NCBI GenBank assembly: GCA_004322265.1
Contig: SCSZ01000009.1
Location: 1 to 62,108 of the forward strand
DNA: 62,108 bases
Direction of reading: 5' to 3'
Source of the DNA: Patescibacteria group bacterium
Lineage (GTDB): Bacteria > Patescibacteriota > Saccharimonadia > Saccharimonadales > Saccharimonadaceae
Below the pieces are notes generated by a model, which was given only the letters and a program-made list of their open reading frames with translations, did no database searches and was not told the DNA's origin. Below, in pieces: positions 1-9,811 of the stretch (positions are counted from its first letter, which is position 1; every line of letters begins with the position of its first letter). A program made the translations under genes and the position numbers.

Positions 1-16
1 ATTGGAGGTTCGCTAA

Positions 17-3000
17 ATGTTAACACTGCGAGGCAGTCGCGCACTCAGTAAATTTCGTCAGACGCGACTGCTTAAAACACTCCAGGCGATCGATGAATCA
101 ATCACAAATGTTCAGGCTCAATATATTCATTTTGTTGATACAAAAGTTGCATTGAATGACGAACAAACAAGCCAGCTCAATCAACTCTTGTCCTACGGCG
201 ACGTATCTTCAGATCTAAGTGGCGGTGAGCTGTTCCTGGTTGTTCCCCGAATCGGCACAATATCACCATGGTCATCAAAGGCAACTGACATTGTCCATAA
301 TGCGGGTCTGACCGACATCAGTAGAGTTGAACGTGGCATTGCCTATTTTGTAACGAGCGTAGGTCCGATTAGTCGAAAACTGGTTGGCGCGCTACTTCAC
401 GACCGAATGACCGAATCAGTCCTCACAGAGCTCGACGGTGCATCAGCATTATTTAGTGAGGTAGAGCCTCGTCCAATTATTGAAATTGATATTATTACTG
501 GAGGCAAAGAAGCACTCATCACAGCCAACAGCGAACTCGGACTCGCCATTGCTGATGACGAGATTGACTACTTATACGACGCATATAATGACCTTCATCG
601 TAATCCGACAGACATGGAGCTGATGATGTTCGCACAAGTAAATAGTGAGCATTGTCGCCACAAAATCTTTAACGCCGATTGGACGATTGATGGTCAAGCT
701 GCCGGTAAAAGCTTGTTCAAAATGATCAAAAATACCTACGAACATTATAGTAAGGATGTACTATCAGCCTATTCTGATAATGCGGCAGTACTCCGCGGTA
801 ATACATCAGAGCGATTCTTTGCTGACCCGTCAGATAATGTTTACCGCGCCCACAAAGAGCCTGTTCACTTGGTTATTAAAGTTGAAACGCATAACCACCC
901 GACCGCCATTGCACCTGCTCAGGGAGCTGCCACGGGTGCAGGTGGTGAAATTCGTGATGAAGGCGCGACTGGTCGCGGCGCAAAGCCAAAAATAGGTCTT
1001 GCTGGCTACACTGTATCTAACCTTATGATTCCGAAGGCAATCCAGCCATGGGAATCAACCGAAGGAAAGCCAAGCCGTATCGCCTCTGCGCTCGACATCA
1101 TGATTGAAGCGCCAATTGGTGCCGCAAGTTTTGCAAATGAGTTTGGTCGACCAAACTTATCAGGCTACTTTAGAACTTATGAACAATCGTTGCCACCACT
1201 TGACCCAAACACCGTCTGGGGCTACCACAAACCAATTATGATCGCTGGTGGGCTTGGTAATATTCGCGACGAACATGTCCTCAAGGAAACACTGCCAGCT
1301 GGCACACAAATCATTGTGCTGGGTGGTCCCTCGATGTTGATTGGACTTGGTGGTGGAGCAGCCTCGAGCATGCAGACTGGCTCAAGCAAAGAAGACCTCG
1401 ATTTTGCATCAGTACAGCGGGGTAATGGTGAAATTGAACGACGAGTCCAAGAAGTTATTGATCGATGCTGGGCGATGGGTGATAACAACCCGATTATTTC
1501 AATCCACGATGTCGGTGCAGGTGGCGTATCAAATGCACTACCAGAGCTTGTTCATGATTCAGGAGTTGGTGCGCGTTTTGAGCTTCGTAAAATCCCAAGT
1601 GCCGATCCAGGACTTTCGCCAATGGAAATCTGGTGTAACGAAGCTCAGGAACGCTACGTACTCGGTATAGCCACAAAAGACCTGAAAGCGTTCGAGGCAA
1701 TCTGCGAACGCGAGCGTTGCCCGTATTCAGTCGTTGGTGAGACGACCGTAGAAGAGCAACTCATTGTAACAGATTCACTACTTGGTGGTAGCCCGGTTGA
1801 TTTGCCACTTTCGGTTTTGTTTGGTAAACCACCCAAAATGGCACGTACGATTACACGCAAGTCTGCAAAATTACCCGAATTTGACGATAGCCAAATCGAA
1901 CTAGACGAAGCAGTCAAACGAGTCCTTCATTTACCTGCAGTTGGCAGCAAGAAGTTCCTCATCACAATTGGCGACCGCACGATTGGCGGTCTCGTAACTC
2001 GTGATCAAATGGTCGGTAGGTGGCAGGTCCCAGTCAGCGATGTTGCCGTAACTTCAAGTTCATTTAGTGGACTAACGGGTGAAGCTATGGCGATGGGCGA
2101 ACGAACACCACTCGCACTTATCGATTCAGCGGCATCTGCACGAATTGCAATTGGCGAGACAATCACAAATATCGCCGCAGCCTCAATCAAGAACCTGTCT
2201 GACGTCAAACTGTCCGCCAACTGGATGGCGGCAGCCGGCTATGAGTCTGAGGACGAGAGGCTATACGATGCAGTGAAGGCTGTTGGTGAAGATTTCTGTC
2301 CTCCAATCGGACTGACTATCCCGGTTGGCAAAGATTCACTGAGTATGCGCACCGTTTGGAAAGAAGGGGACACCGCAAAGAGTGTTACGTCGCCTTTATC
2401 AGTGATAATTACGGGCTTTAGCCCAGTTGATAACATCAAACGAACGCTTACCCCTGACCTAAAACCTGGCAATAGCGAACTTATTCTGATTGACCTTGGA
2501 CTTGGTGAAAATCGTCTCGGCGGCTCAGCCTTGGCCCAGGTATATAACCAAGTTGGTAACGCAGTCCCTGATATTGCACCCGAATTACTGAAAAGTTTCT
2601 TCGACATAATCCAAAGTCTTAATAAAGACGGCAAACTTCTTGCCTACCACGACCGTTCGGATGGAGGATTACTGGCAACTATCTCCGAAATGATATTCTC
2701 GGGTCGCCGTGGAGCGATAGTAGATCTTTCCAAGCTTCCTGGCAACACGCTCGGCAAGATCTTTAACGAAGAGCTTGGTGCAGTAATCCAAGTGCGCACA
2801 AGTGAAGCCGATGACATCGAAAAAATACTTACTAATAATCTCGGTAAATCTGTTTACAGGCTAGGTGAGGTTACTGATACTCAGGAGTTGGTTATTAATG
2901 ACGGGACAGAGGTATATCGAAACTCACGAGCCGACCTAGAAACATGGTGGGCCAGTACAAGTTACGAAATTCAGTCGCTTCGTGATAATGCTAAAGGCGC

Positions 3001-3877
3001 CAAGCAAGAATTTGAAGCGATTAAAAATGACCAAGATCCGGGTCTCATTGCACAGGCAACATTCGCTCTTACAAAAAATATACATACGACAAAACCTAAG
3101 GTAGCGATCTTCCGCGAACAAGGTGTCAACGGCCAGATTGAAATGGCTGCTGCATTTGATAAAGCAGGATTTACCAGCGTCGATGTGCATATTCAAGATT
3201 TACTCGACGGCAAAGTTCACCTGAAAGATTTCGTCGGACTCGTTGCGTGTGGCGGCTTCTCATACGGAGACGTGCTTGGTGCTGGTGAAGGTTGGGCCAA
3301 GACAATCCTATTCCATGACAAACTACGTAAACAATTTAGCGCATTTTTCGCTCGTTACGACACCTTTAGTCTCGGTGTTTGTAACGGCTGCCAAATGCTT
3401 TCCGCGCTTAAGGAACTTATTCCTGGGACAGAATTATGGCCTCGATTCCTAAAGAATGCCTCCGAACAATTCGAGGCACGACTCGTCAATGTCCGCATCA
3501 ACGAATCACCATCAATTTTCTTCAAAGATATGGCTGGCTCAATTCTACCAGTACCGGTGGCCCACGGTGAAGGCCGGGCAGTCTTTGACAATGAGGACGC
3601 AATGCAACAAGCCTTAGAAGATGAATTAGTTCCATGGCAGTTCGTCGACGGTGAGGGAACAGTTAGTCAGACCTATCCACGTAATCCTAACGGCTCACCG
3701 CTCGGTATAACTGCCCTCACGACGCCCGACGGCAGGTCGACCATTGTCATGCCTCACCCAGAGCGCGTATTCCTAACCCAACAACTATCTTGGCACCCAG
3801 AAGACTTCGGAGAGAATAGCCCATGGTTCAAGATGTTCCAAAATGCCCGCGAATGGGTAGAGAATAATTCTCTATAG
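17..3877 (+). CDS. purL: Phosphoribosylformylglycinamidine synthase, single-chain PurL
   Basis: This enzyme catalyses the fourth step of de novo purine synthesis, converting FGAR, glutamine and ATP to FGAM in the cytosol. At 1286 residues it matches the long single-chain form (E. coli PurL is about 1295). Visible features are the central synthetase domains with VETHNHPTAIAP and GAATGAGGEIRDE, a second synthetase half (PVGKDSLSM, AYHDRSDGGL), and a C-terminal class I glutaminase with the nucleophile in GVCNGCQML and the histidine in PHPERVF. The ATG at 17 is preceded by GGAGG at 4-8. It ends tail to tail with the next gene, sharing the six bases CTATAG. With purA and purH nearby it belongs to a purine block. 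The upstream promoter lies outside the window. Confidence 0.97.
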   Translation: MLTLRGSRALSKFRQTRLLKTLQAIDESITNVQAQYIHFVDTKVALNDEQTSQLNQLLSYGDVSSDLSGGELFLVVPRIGTISPWSSKATDIVHNAGLTDISRVERGIAYFVTSVGPISRKLVGALLHDRMTESVLTELDGASALFSEVEPRPIIEIDIITGGKEALITANSELGLAIADDEIDYLYDAYNDLHRNPTDMELMMFAQVNSEHCRHKIFNADWTIDGQAAGKSLFKMIKNTYEHYSKDVLSAYSDNAAVLRGNTSERFFADPSDNVYRAHKEPVHLVIKVETHNHPTAIAPAQGAATGAGGEIRDEGATGRGAKPKIGLAGYTVSNLMIPKAIQPWESTEGKPSRIASALDIMIEAPIGAASFANEFGRPNLSGYFRTYEQSLPPLDPNTVWGYHKPIMIAGGLGNIRDEHVLKETLPAGTQIIVLGGPSMLIGLGGGAASSMQTGSSKEDLDFASVQRGNGEIERRVQEVIDRCWAMGDNNPIISIHDVGAGGVSNALPELVHDSGVGARFELRKIPSADPGLSPMEIWCNEAQERYVLGIATKDLKAFEAICERERCPYSVVGETTVEEQLIVTDSLLGGSPVDLPLSVLFGKPPKMARTITRKSAKLPEFDDSQIELDEAVKRVLHLPAVGSKKFLITIGDRTIGGLVTRDQMVGRWQVPVSDVAVTSSSFSGLTGEAMAMGERTPLALIDSAASARIAIGETITNIAAASIKNLSDVKLSANWMAAAGYESEDERLYDAVKAVGEDFCPPIGLTIPVGKDSLSMRTVWKEGDTAKSVTSPLSVIITGFSPVDNIKRTLTPDLKPGNSELILIDLGLGENRLGGSALAQVYNQVGNAVPDIAPELLKSFFDIIQSLNKDGKLLAYHDRSDGGLLATISEMIFSGRRGAIVDLSKLPGNTLGKIFNEELGAVIQVRTSEADDIEKILTNNLGKSVYRLGEVTDTQELVINDGTEVYRNSRADLETWWASTSYEIQSLRDNAKGAKQEFEAIKNDQDPGLIAQATFALTKNIHTTKPKVAIFREQGVNGQIEMAAAFDKAGFTSVDVHIQDLLDGKVHLKDFVGLVACGGFSYGDVLGAGEGWAKTILFHDKLRKQFSAFFARYDTFSLGVCNGCQMLSALKELIPGTELWPRFLKNASEQFEARLVNVRINESPSIFFKDMAGSILPVPVAHGEGRAVFDNEDAMQQALEDELVPWQFVDGEGTVSQTYPRNPNGSPLGITALTTPDGRSTIVMPHPERVFLTQQLSWHPEDFGENSPWFKMFQNAREWVENNSL

Positions 3878-4537
3878 ATCAAGAAGCCCGCCGCCAGTTT
3901 TGACAAAGTTTGCGAGCTTATGAAAGTCTGTAATAATGAGATCCGCCTCAGATAGATCTTGGTCATTATGAGGTAGACCTGCAAATCCAAGACACTTCAT
4001 ACCGGCGCTCTTCGCTGCACGAACACCAAAGGTAGCGTCTTCGATAACGACACAATCTTCTGGGTTGACACCCAATTTTTTAGCGGCAAGAAGATAACAA
4101 TCTGGAGCAGGTTTGCCGTGTTTAACGTCATCGCCAGAAACTGTTACTTCAAAGAAATCTGTAAGTCCTAACTGATTGAGAAATAACTTGATACGTTTAG
4201 GGTTTGAAGACGACGCAAGACCAATACGATAACCAGTCGCATGAAGTTGATGAATCAACTCTGAGACACCATCAATTATTGGTAATTCATCAAGTGTCTT
4301 CAAATGTTCCATATATCTTTCTCGACCCGATTCGATTAAAAAATCAATATCATGCTCGAGACCGTACATAGTCTTAAATACTTCCCATGTACCGCGAGAG
4401 TTCATACCACGTTGTGGTTCAAACGGTTTAGCATCAAGATCCGCTCCAAGTTCTTGTAAGTATTGTTTGTGATGCTCATCAGTAAGCGGCTCAGTATCAA
4501 CGATAACTCCATCCATATCAAAAATGACTGCTTGCAT
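3872..4537 (-). CDS. HAD-family phosphatase, beta-phosphoglucomutase-like
   Basis: This 221-residue protein is a HAD-superfamily hydrolase of the beta-phosphoglucomutase/DOG-phosphatase subgroup. Motif I is FDMDGVIVDTEP at residues 6-17 (nucleophile Asp plus acid/base Asp), motif II is LASSSNPKR, and motif III/IV is GKPAPDCYLLAAKKLG followed by VIEDATFGVRAA. A helical cap domain lies between motifs I and II. The substrate cannot be read from the sequence; sugar phosphates or nucleotide intermediates are typical. On the minus strand a TATACT box ends six bases before the ATG, so the message is probably leaderless. The last six bases overlap the end of purL on the other strand. Confidence 0.88.
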   Translation of the reverse strand: MQAVIFDMDGVIVDTEPLTDEHHKQYLQELGADLDAKPFEPQRGMNSRGTWEVFKTMYGLEHDIDFLIESGRERYMEHLKTLDELPIIDGVSELIHQLHATGYRIGLASSSNPKRIKLFLNQLGLTDFFEVTVSGDDVKHGKPAPDCYLLAAKKLGVNPEDCVVIEDATFGVRAAKSAGMKCLGFAGLPHNDQDLSEADLIITDFHKLANFVKTGGGLLDL

Positions 4538-4554
4538 GTAGTCAGTATACCAAG

Positions 4555-5853
4555 TTAGCGAATAATAATCTGGTCTGGCTCAGGACCGACGCCGAGAATT
4601 GAAACTTTTACGCCAAGCATACCGTCAATAAATTCAACGTAATCTTTAGCTTGCTGAGGCAGATCAGCGTAGCTGCGAACAGCTTGAATATCCTCACTCC
4701 ATGATGGCAGTGTTTCGTAAATCGGTGTTGACTGCTCAATTGCAATGGCAGAGTCTGGTGCGATTTCAATACGCTTGCCGTCTTTTTCGTAAGCAACACA
4801 AATCTTAATCATGTCGCCGTAGCGTGGTACCCAGTCTACTTTTGACAGAATAACTTCGTTCGTCCCGTTGATTAAATTAGCCCGTCGAATCTGAGGCAAA
4901 TCAAGATAGCCAAGACGACGTTTGCGCCCGGTAGTCGTCCCGTATTCAGCATCAACAGTTGTCATATCGCCGTGTAGTCGTGCAAGTTCCGCCTCGTTCG
5001 TTACTTCTGTGATATAGGGGCCGCCGCCAACGTGCGATTGAACCGCCTTGGCAACACCGGTAACTTTTCCAATGAACGAGGGTGCAATGCCAAGTCCTGA
5101 TGCAACACCGCCAGACGTCGTCGACGTCGAGGTTGTGTACGGATACATGCCGTGATCAATATCAAGCAGGAATGCCTGGGCGCCTTCAGCTAGAACTCGA
5201 GCAGGCTTCTCAGCCCGAAGCGCTTCATTAACATAGACAACTGTGTCAGTAATAAATGCTGCTAAGTGCTTGGTGCTGTCGACATAGTCATCAGCGATTT
5301 TACGCTCGTCGATCGCCGGTAGTCCTGCTGCCTCGCGAAGTGGTTTTTGTACCATCAATGCATCATAAATCGCAGTCTTCAGTCCTTCAGGGTCATCCTT
5401 TAACATCTCAGCGCGAACACCCACACGCAGTGCCTTCGCAGCCGATACTTGGGCGATGCCAGACTTCGTACTACCTTGGCGGCCCTCACCAGCTTCACGA
5501 ATTTCGTCATCATAGATATGGCTTGGAATAATCAGGTGAGCGCTTGAGCTAATCTTTAGGTTATCAGGTGTAACTTTGATACCCTTTGCTTCAATAGTCG
5601 CGATTTCCTCGACAAGTTTTGGTAGATTGACGAGCGTGCCATTGCCAATAATATTGACGACGCCAGGGTGAGCGATACCGGATGGTACAAGGTGGAGTTT
5701 TAGGACGTCGCCGTTAGCCAATACAACCGTATGACCAGCGTTGTTCCCACCGTTAAAGCGAGCAACAATATCATAATCTTTTGCAGCCATATCAACAAAG
5801 CGACCTTTGCCTTCGTCGCCACGTTGAAGTCCAACAATTACGTCTACTGCCAT
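4555..5853 (-). CDS. purA: Adenylosuccinate synthetase
   Basis: PurA joins IMP and aspartate using GTP to give adenylosuccinate, the first committed step toward AMP. The 432-residue length is normal. The N-terminal P-loop reads GLQRGDEGKGRFVD, with the catalytic Asp kept but the usual Trp of the family's WGDEGKGK replaced by Arg. The catalytic His is in NGGNNAGHTV, and the GTP/IMP region contains YGTTTGRKRRLGYLD. The gene is read opposite to purL and purH and follows the HAD gene's start by 17 bases. A possible minus-strand -10 (TATGCT) ends 11 bases before the ATG, giving a very short leader and no clear Shine-Dalgarno site. Confidence 0.96.
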   Translation of the reverse strand: MAVDVIVGLQRGDEGKGRFVDMAAKDYDIVARFNGGNNAGHTVVLANGDVLKLHLVPSGIAHPGVVNIIGNGTLVNLPKLVEEIATIEAKGIKVTPDNLKISSSAHLIIPSHIYDDEIREAGEGRQGSTKSGIAQVSAAKALRVGVRAEMLKDDPEGLKTAIYDALMVQKPLREAAGLPAIDERKIADDYVDSTKHLAAFITDTVVYVNEALRAEKPARVLAEGAQAFLLDIDHGMYPYTTSTSTTSGGVASGLGIAPSFIGKVTGVAKAVQSHVGGGPYITEVTNEAELARLHGDMTTVDAEYGTTTGRKRRLGYLDLPQIRRANLINGTNEVILSKVDWVPRYGDMIKICVAYEKDGKRIEIAPDSAIAIEQSTPIYETLPSWSEDIQAVRSYADLPQQAKDYVEFIDGMLGVKVSILGVGPEPDQIIIR

Positions 5854-5921
5854 ATACTGTCTCTAGCATACAAGAGATACGAGAGCCAGACAACACTTTA
5901 CTTAATGTTAGCCAACTTTCC

Positions 5922-5991
5922 TGATATACTTATCCATGGTAAAGTCCACGGGCTAAGAGAAAAGTAACAAAGAGAGGTGAGATTCCCCCAC
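5922..5991 (+). promoter_or_regulatory. purH promoter and leader with a possible 6-codon minigene
   Basis: An extended -10 element TGATATACT lies at 5922-5930. Five bases later an ATG at 5936 opens a six-codon frame (M V K S T G, stop at 5954-5956) that would be at or near the 5' end of the transcript. A purine-rich Shine-Dalgarno stretch (AGAGAGGTGAG, 5971-5981) then precedes the purH ATG at 5992. The minigene may be chance or may couple translation to the purH leader; I see no strong riboswitch fold here. Confidence 0.4.
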
Positions 5992-7599
5992 ATGAGCACA
6001 CAGAAAAACGCATTATTATCCGTGTATGATAAAACTGGCATCGTAGAATTTGCCAAGTCTCTGGTTAAACTTAATTGGAATATTTGTTCATCAGGGGGAA
6101 CTGCTAAGGTACTCTCCGAGGCTGGAATCCCAGTCACTGACGTTGCTACGCTTGTGGGTGGCAGTGCGATCCTGGGCCATCGTGTCGTAACATTATCACG
6201 CGAAATTCATGCCGGGCTTCTCGCGCGCTACATCAAAGAAGACGAGGACGAAATGGAATCCCTGGGTCTACCGTATATCGACCTCGTTTGTTTTAACCTT
6301 TATCCTCTTGCTGAAGAGATTGCAAAATCTGATGCGACACCAGAATCTGTCATCGAAAAAACGGATATTGGTGGACCAGCCGCACTGAACTCTGGTGCCA
6401 AAGGCGAGCGAATCGTTATCGGTGATCCAGCAGATTACCAACCAGTTATTGATTGGCTCAACGCTGGTAGTCCAGATAAAGAAGCGTTTGTCAAAGATCT
6501 TGCTGCCAAGGCATACTTTACGACCGCTAAGTACTACTTACCAGCCGCTAAATACCACTCTGACGCAAAGTATGAGGGCATGCTCGGCGAGCGTGTTGAA
6601 AACCTAAAATATGGCGAAAGCCCATACCTCACGCCGGCTGCGCACTACAAAGTAGGGGACGACACAGACCCTCTTGCACTTCATAATTTCACGCTAGTCG
6701 AAGGCGACGCACGTAGCTTTATCGGTCTGACTGATGCCGACTGTCTCCTCCAAGGCCTAACTCATATTGCTGCGGGCTTTGAACTGAACTTCGGTAAAGT
6801 ACCACTCATGGCTATGGGTGTTAAGCACGGTAATGCCTGTGGCGCTGCAATTGGTAATGATCCAATAAAGGTTATCAAGGAAATGATTGCCGGCGACAAG
6901 CGTGCGCTCTTTGGTGGTGTTATTATGACAAACTTCCCGATCACCAAGGCTGTTGCCTCAGCCATGACAGAATTAGAAGAGGGCGACCCACCACGTTTGT
7001 TCGATGGCGTCTTTGCACCAGAGTTTGAAGATGGTGTGCCTGAAATGTTGCAGCGTAAACAAGGTAAGTGTCGCTTAATGGCAAACCCAGCGTTAGCAAG
7101 TTTAACAATCGATTCACTTGATCACACAACACGCCGCCGCCAAATTCGTGGCGGGTATCTAACGCAGCCTAATTATACTTTCGTACTTGACCTATCAAAA
7201 TCTGATATTTACGGTCAGCCAATTAGCGACGCCGAAAAACAAGACATGGTTATGGCTTGGGCGATCGGCTGTATTAGTAACAGTAATACGATTACACTCA
7301 TAAACCACGGGCAGCTCATCGGGAATGGTGTCGGCCAACAAGACCGTGTTGGCGCAGCAGAACTTGCCGTAAAACGTGCTCGCGACGCAGGTCATACGGT
7401 TGATGGTGCCATGGCATGGAGCGATAGTTTCTTCCCAGCACCAGACGGACCTGAAGTTCTCGCTAAGGCGGGTGTTAAGGCAATATTTGCAAGTAGCGGG
7501 TCGCTAAAAGACCAACTTACCATTGATATGTGTAAAAAAATGGGTGTAACTCTTGTTATGCAACCCGATAGTGAAGTCAGAGGCTTTGCAAAACACTAA
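5992..7599 (+). CDS. purH: Bifunctional AICAR transformylase/IMP cyclohydrolase PurH, divergent
   Basis: PurH performs the last two steps to IMP: formylation of AICAR by 10-formyl-tetrahydrofolate and ring closure. I chose the ATG at 5992 over the GTG at 5977 because GAGGTGAG sits at the right distance; the product is about 535 residues, a normal length. The N-terminal cyclohydrolase (MGS-like) domain has NALLSVYDKTGI, NLYP and DIGGPAALNSGAKG. The transformylase domain has KHGNACGAA with the expected Lys-His pair and a SDSFFP segment. The usual KTLHP-type motif is replaced by RVVTLSREIH, so a lysine used by well-studied cyclohydrolases is missing. The stop overlaps the folB ATG (TAATG), indicating translational coupling. 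Confidence 0.92.
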   Translation: MSTQKNALLSVYDKTGIVEFAKSLVKLNWNICSSGGTAKVLSEAGIPVTDVATLVGGSAILGHRVVTLSREIHAGLLARYIKEDEDEMESLGLPYIDLVCFNLYPLAEEIAKSDATPESVIEKTDIGGPAALNSGAKGERIVIGDPADYQPVIDWLNAGSPDKEAFVKDLAAKAYFTTAKYYLPAAKYHSDAKYEGMLGERVENLKYGESPYLTPAAHYKVGDDTDPLALHNFTLVEGDARSFIGLTDADCLLQGLTHIAAGFELNFGKVPLMAMGVKHGNACGAAIGNDPIKVIKEMIAGDKRALFGGVIMTNFPITKAVASAMTELEEGDPPRLFDGVFAPEFEDGVPEMLQRKQGKCRLMANPALASLTIDSLDHTTRRRQIRGGYLTQPNYTFVLDLSKSDIYGQPISDAEKQDMVMAWAIGCISNSNTITLINHGQLIGNGVGQQDRVGAAELAVKRARDAGHTVDGAMAWSDSFFPAPDGPEVLAKAGVKAIFASSGSLKDQLTIDMCKKMGVTLVMQPDSEVRGFAKH

Positions 7600-7955
7600 T
7601 GTCAAAAATTTACTTAAAAGATTTAGTTATCGACGCCAAGCATGGTGTCTATGATCATGAGAAAACCACAGAGCAACGATTCAAAATAGACCTGACACTT
7701 GAAGTTGATAATGAGTCGGCCTTTGAGTCTGACGACGTCAGCGATACCATTGACTACGCATACGTCAGACAGACCGTCATAAATACTGTTCAGACGACGA
7801 GTTTTAACCTAATCGAACGCCTTGCCCAGGAAATTGCCGATCAAGTTCTTGACGACAAACGTATCCTTGCTGCGACGGTTGCAATCTACAAGTTAGACGC
7901 CTTTGAAACGGGTATACCTGGCATCGAAATTACCTGTACACAAAATCAGTCTTAA
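7599..7955 (+). CDS. folB: Dihydroneopterin aldolase
   Basis: FolB cleaves dihydroneopterin to 6-hydroxymethyl-dihydropterin in folate synthesis. The 118-residue protein has the family pattern: IYLKDLVIDAKHGVYDHE at the N-terminus, DTIDYAYV in the middle, NLIERLAQEIAD with the conserved Glu, and a C-terminal beta strand. It overlaps the purH stop by one base, so the two are co-translated, which links folate supply to a folate-using enzyme. It converges with pabB; the two stop codons share bases within TTAA at 7952-7955. Confidence 0.9.
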   Translation: MSKIYLKDLVIDAKHGVYDHEKTTEQRFKIDLTLEVDNESAFESDDVSDTIDYAYVRQTVINTVQTTSFNLIERLAQEIADQVLDDKRILAATVAIYKLDAFETGIPGIEITCTQNQS

Positions 7956-9205
7956 TTCAGAAACACTGCAGCTTTTTGAATAGTCTCATCATACTCGTCC
8001 GATAGTTTTGAATCGTAGACAATACCACCGCCAACAGACAGGTAAACGTCAGCGCCTTTTTTGATCATTGTACGAATTGCGATATTGCTGTCCAGCTCGC
8101 CAGTCGGCTGAATGACAAAGATCGAACCTGTGTAAATACCTCGTCGTTTGACCTCGACTTCGTCGATTATTTCCATAGCACGCTTCTTGGGACAGCCAGT
8201 AATTGAGCCGCCCGGCATCAAAGATATAAGCGCCCTAATCGGACTGATATCAGAACGTAGCTCACTTGTAATAGTTGAATGTGCATGCCACAACGTAGGG
8301 TAGCTTGTGAGTACACGTTTTTCGCTCACTGCCACTGATCCAATTTCGCTCACGGCACCAAGATCATTACGCATCAAATCAGTAATCATATTGAGTTCTG
8401 CCAGGTCTTTCACATTTGTCTCCAAATCGAGACGCAGGGCTTCATCCTGCGCCGCATTAGTACCTCTGGGTCTTGTACCTTTTATTGGTGATGTCTCGAT
8501 CTTACCGCCAACGATTCGCACGAATCGTTCAGGTGAGGCACTGATAACTTCAAAATCAGTTCCGCCAATATAGATCTGAAAATCAGCCTGGCTGGTTATA
8601 GAAACCTTACGATATATATCGAGCCCATCAAGCTCCGTCGTACCCTCAAGTCGATGCGTCAGGTTTGCTTGATAGATGTCGCCAGCTTCAATATAGTCGT
8701 GAACTTTTTGATAGGCTGCATTATAAGACTCGCGTGGCCAGACAGGGGATGGAGCTTTCTCATATAAACTAGTTGGTTGCGGACGCGAAGGACGAGACAG
8801 TATGCTCGCGACTTCATCGTCAAACGTGTCCGTCTTGCTGTGAAATGTTGAACCTTCCTGATCAAAGCTTATCCAGTTATCGAACGCGAGAGCAAAGACG
8901 AGTGGCGTATGTAAATCATCATCAGTTGTCATAGTTACCTGGTGAAGTGTACAGCCTAAGTCGTATGATAGATATCCGATCGTCAGCCGACCGTCTGTTT
9001 GTTGGTCTTGCACAAATTTTTCTAATCGTGAAGTTGGGTTAGTACTATCATCGAATGGAGTTTCAAAAACTTTAACTGGGTTCCAGGCAATGATCGACGT
9101 CCATCCGTGTGCTGTTGTACTACTCGCTACACTGACGTGTTTTTCCGTGCTGCCTAATCGTCGGAGCACATCATCCATCTTGAGTGTCCCTAGATCTACT
9201 GACAT
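7952..9205 (-). CDS. pabB: Aminodeoxychorismate synthase component I
   Basis: This 417-residue chorismate-binding enzyme aminates chorismate toward p-aminobenzoate for folate. Diagnostic segments are DIYQANLTHRLEG, PIKGTRPRG, NVKDLAELNMITDLMRNDLG, and the C-terminal GGSITGCPKKRAMEIID followed by YTGSIF. The PIKGTRPRG form fits PabB better than anthranilate synthase TrpE, though TrpE cannot be fully excluded from sequence alone. It overlaps pabA by ten bases, and folB lies across the convergent junction, which favours a folate role. AGGA lies 11 bases before its ATG. Confidence 0.88.
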   Translation of the reverse strand: MSVDLGTLKMDDVLRRLGSTEKHVSVASSTTAHGWTSIIAWNPVKVFETPFDDSTNPTSRLEKFVQDQQTDGRLTIGYLSYDLGCTLHQVTMTTDDDLHTPLVFALAFDNWISFDQEGSTFHSKTDTFDDEVASILSRPSRPQPTSLYEKAPSPVWPRESYNAAYQKVHDYIEAGDIYQANLTHRLEGTTELDGLDIYRKVSITSQADFQIYIGGTDFEVISASPERFVRIVGGKIETSPIKGTRPRGTNAAQDEALRLDLETNVKDLAELNMITDLMRNDLGAVSEIGSVAVSEKRVLTSYPTLWHAHSTITSELRSDISPIRALISLMPGGSITGCPKKRAMEIIDEVEVKRRGIYTGSIFVIQPTGELDSNIAIRTMIKKGADVYLSVGGGIVYDSKLSDEYDETIQKAAVFLN

Positions 9206-9756
9206 GTCAAAAAATTCCTCATTATTGTCTCTCCATGTTCAGTCATAAATGATTCAGGATGAAATTGGACACCAAATAGGGGATACGTATTGTGCGCAAT
9301 GCCCATAATCGTCTTGTCATCTGACCAGGCCGTTAGTGTAAAACCATCAGGGACTTTATCGATCATCAGTGAATGATACCTTGCGGCTAAAAAGGGGCTT
9401 GGCACACCGCGGAACATCCCTTCGGGCGTATGAGTAATACTGCCAGTTTTGCCATGGACAATCTCTTTGGCCCTGATAGTTTTAGCCCCAAAAACTTCAC
9501 CAATACACTGATGCCCAAGACAGACACCCAAAATCGGCGTCGTCTTATGGAACTTCCGAATTACATCCATACTAACACCACTATCCTGTGGTGTTTTTGG
9601 CCCAGGCGAAATGACAATATGCGTCGGCTGCATTTTTTCTACTTCATCAATCGATATTTCATCGTGTTTTGCGACGACCACATCGTACCCTAAAGAGGCG
9701 ATTTGTTGATACAAGTTATAAGTAAAGGAGTCGTAGTTATCAATCAGTAGAATCAT
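9196..9756 (-). CDS. pabA: Aminodeoxychorismate synthase component II (glutaminase)
   Basis: This class I glutamine amidotransferase supplies ammonia to PabB. It begins MILLIDNYDSFTYN, the classic PabA/TrpG start. The nucleophile Cys is in GVCLGHQCIGE, and the His-Glu pair is in GVQFHPESFMTEHG. I placed the start at the ATG at 9756 rather than the upstream TTG at 9768 because GGAG sits eight bases before the ATG and overlaps that TTG. A TATACT -10 with TG in front lies upstream. Length is 186 residues, normal for the family. The ten-base overlap with pabB indicates one operon. Confidence 0.92.
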   Translation of the reverse strand: MILLIDNYDSFTYNLYQQIASLGYDVVVAKHDEISIDEVEKMQPTHIVISPGPKTPQDSGVSMDVIRKFHKTTPILGVCLGHQCIGEVFGAKTIRAKEIVHGKTGSITHTPEGMFRGVPSPFLAARYHSLMIDKVPDGFTLTAWSDDKTIMGIAHNTYPLFGVQFHPESFMTEHGETIMRNFLTCQ

Positions 9757-9811
9757 ACTAAGCTCCAAGTTTTATCTCTCACGTACTTAGTATACAAGAC
9801 TCACGCCGTTG

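Noticed and set aside
5977-5991. GTG at 5977 as purH start
   Set aside because: It overlaps the Shine-Dalgarno site that serves the ATG at 5992, and family proteins start near MSxxKxALLSV.
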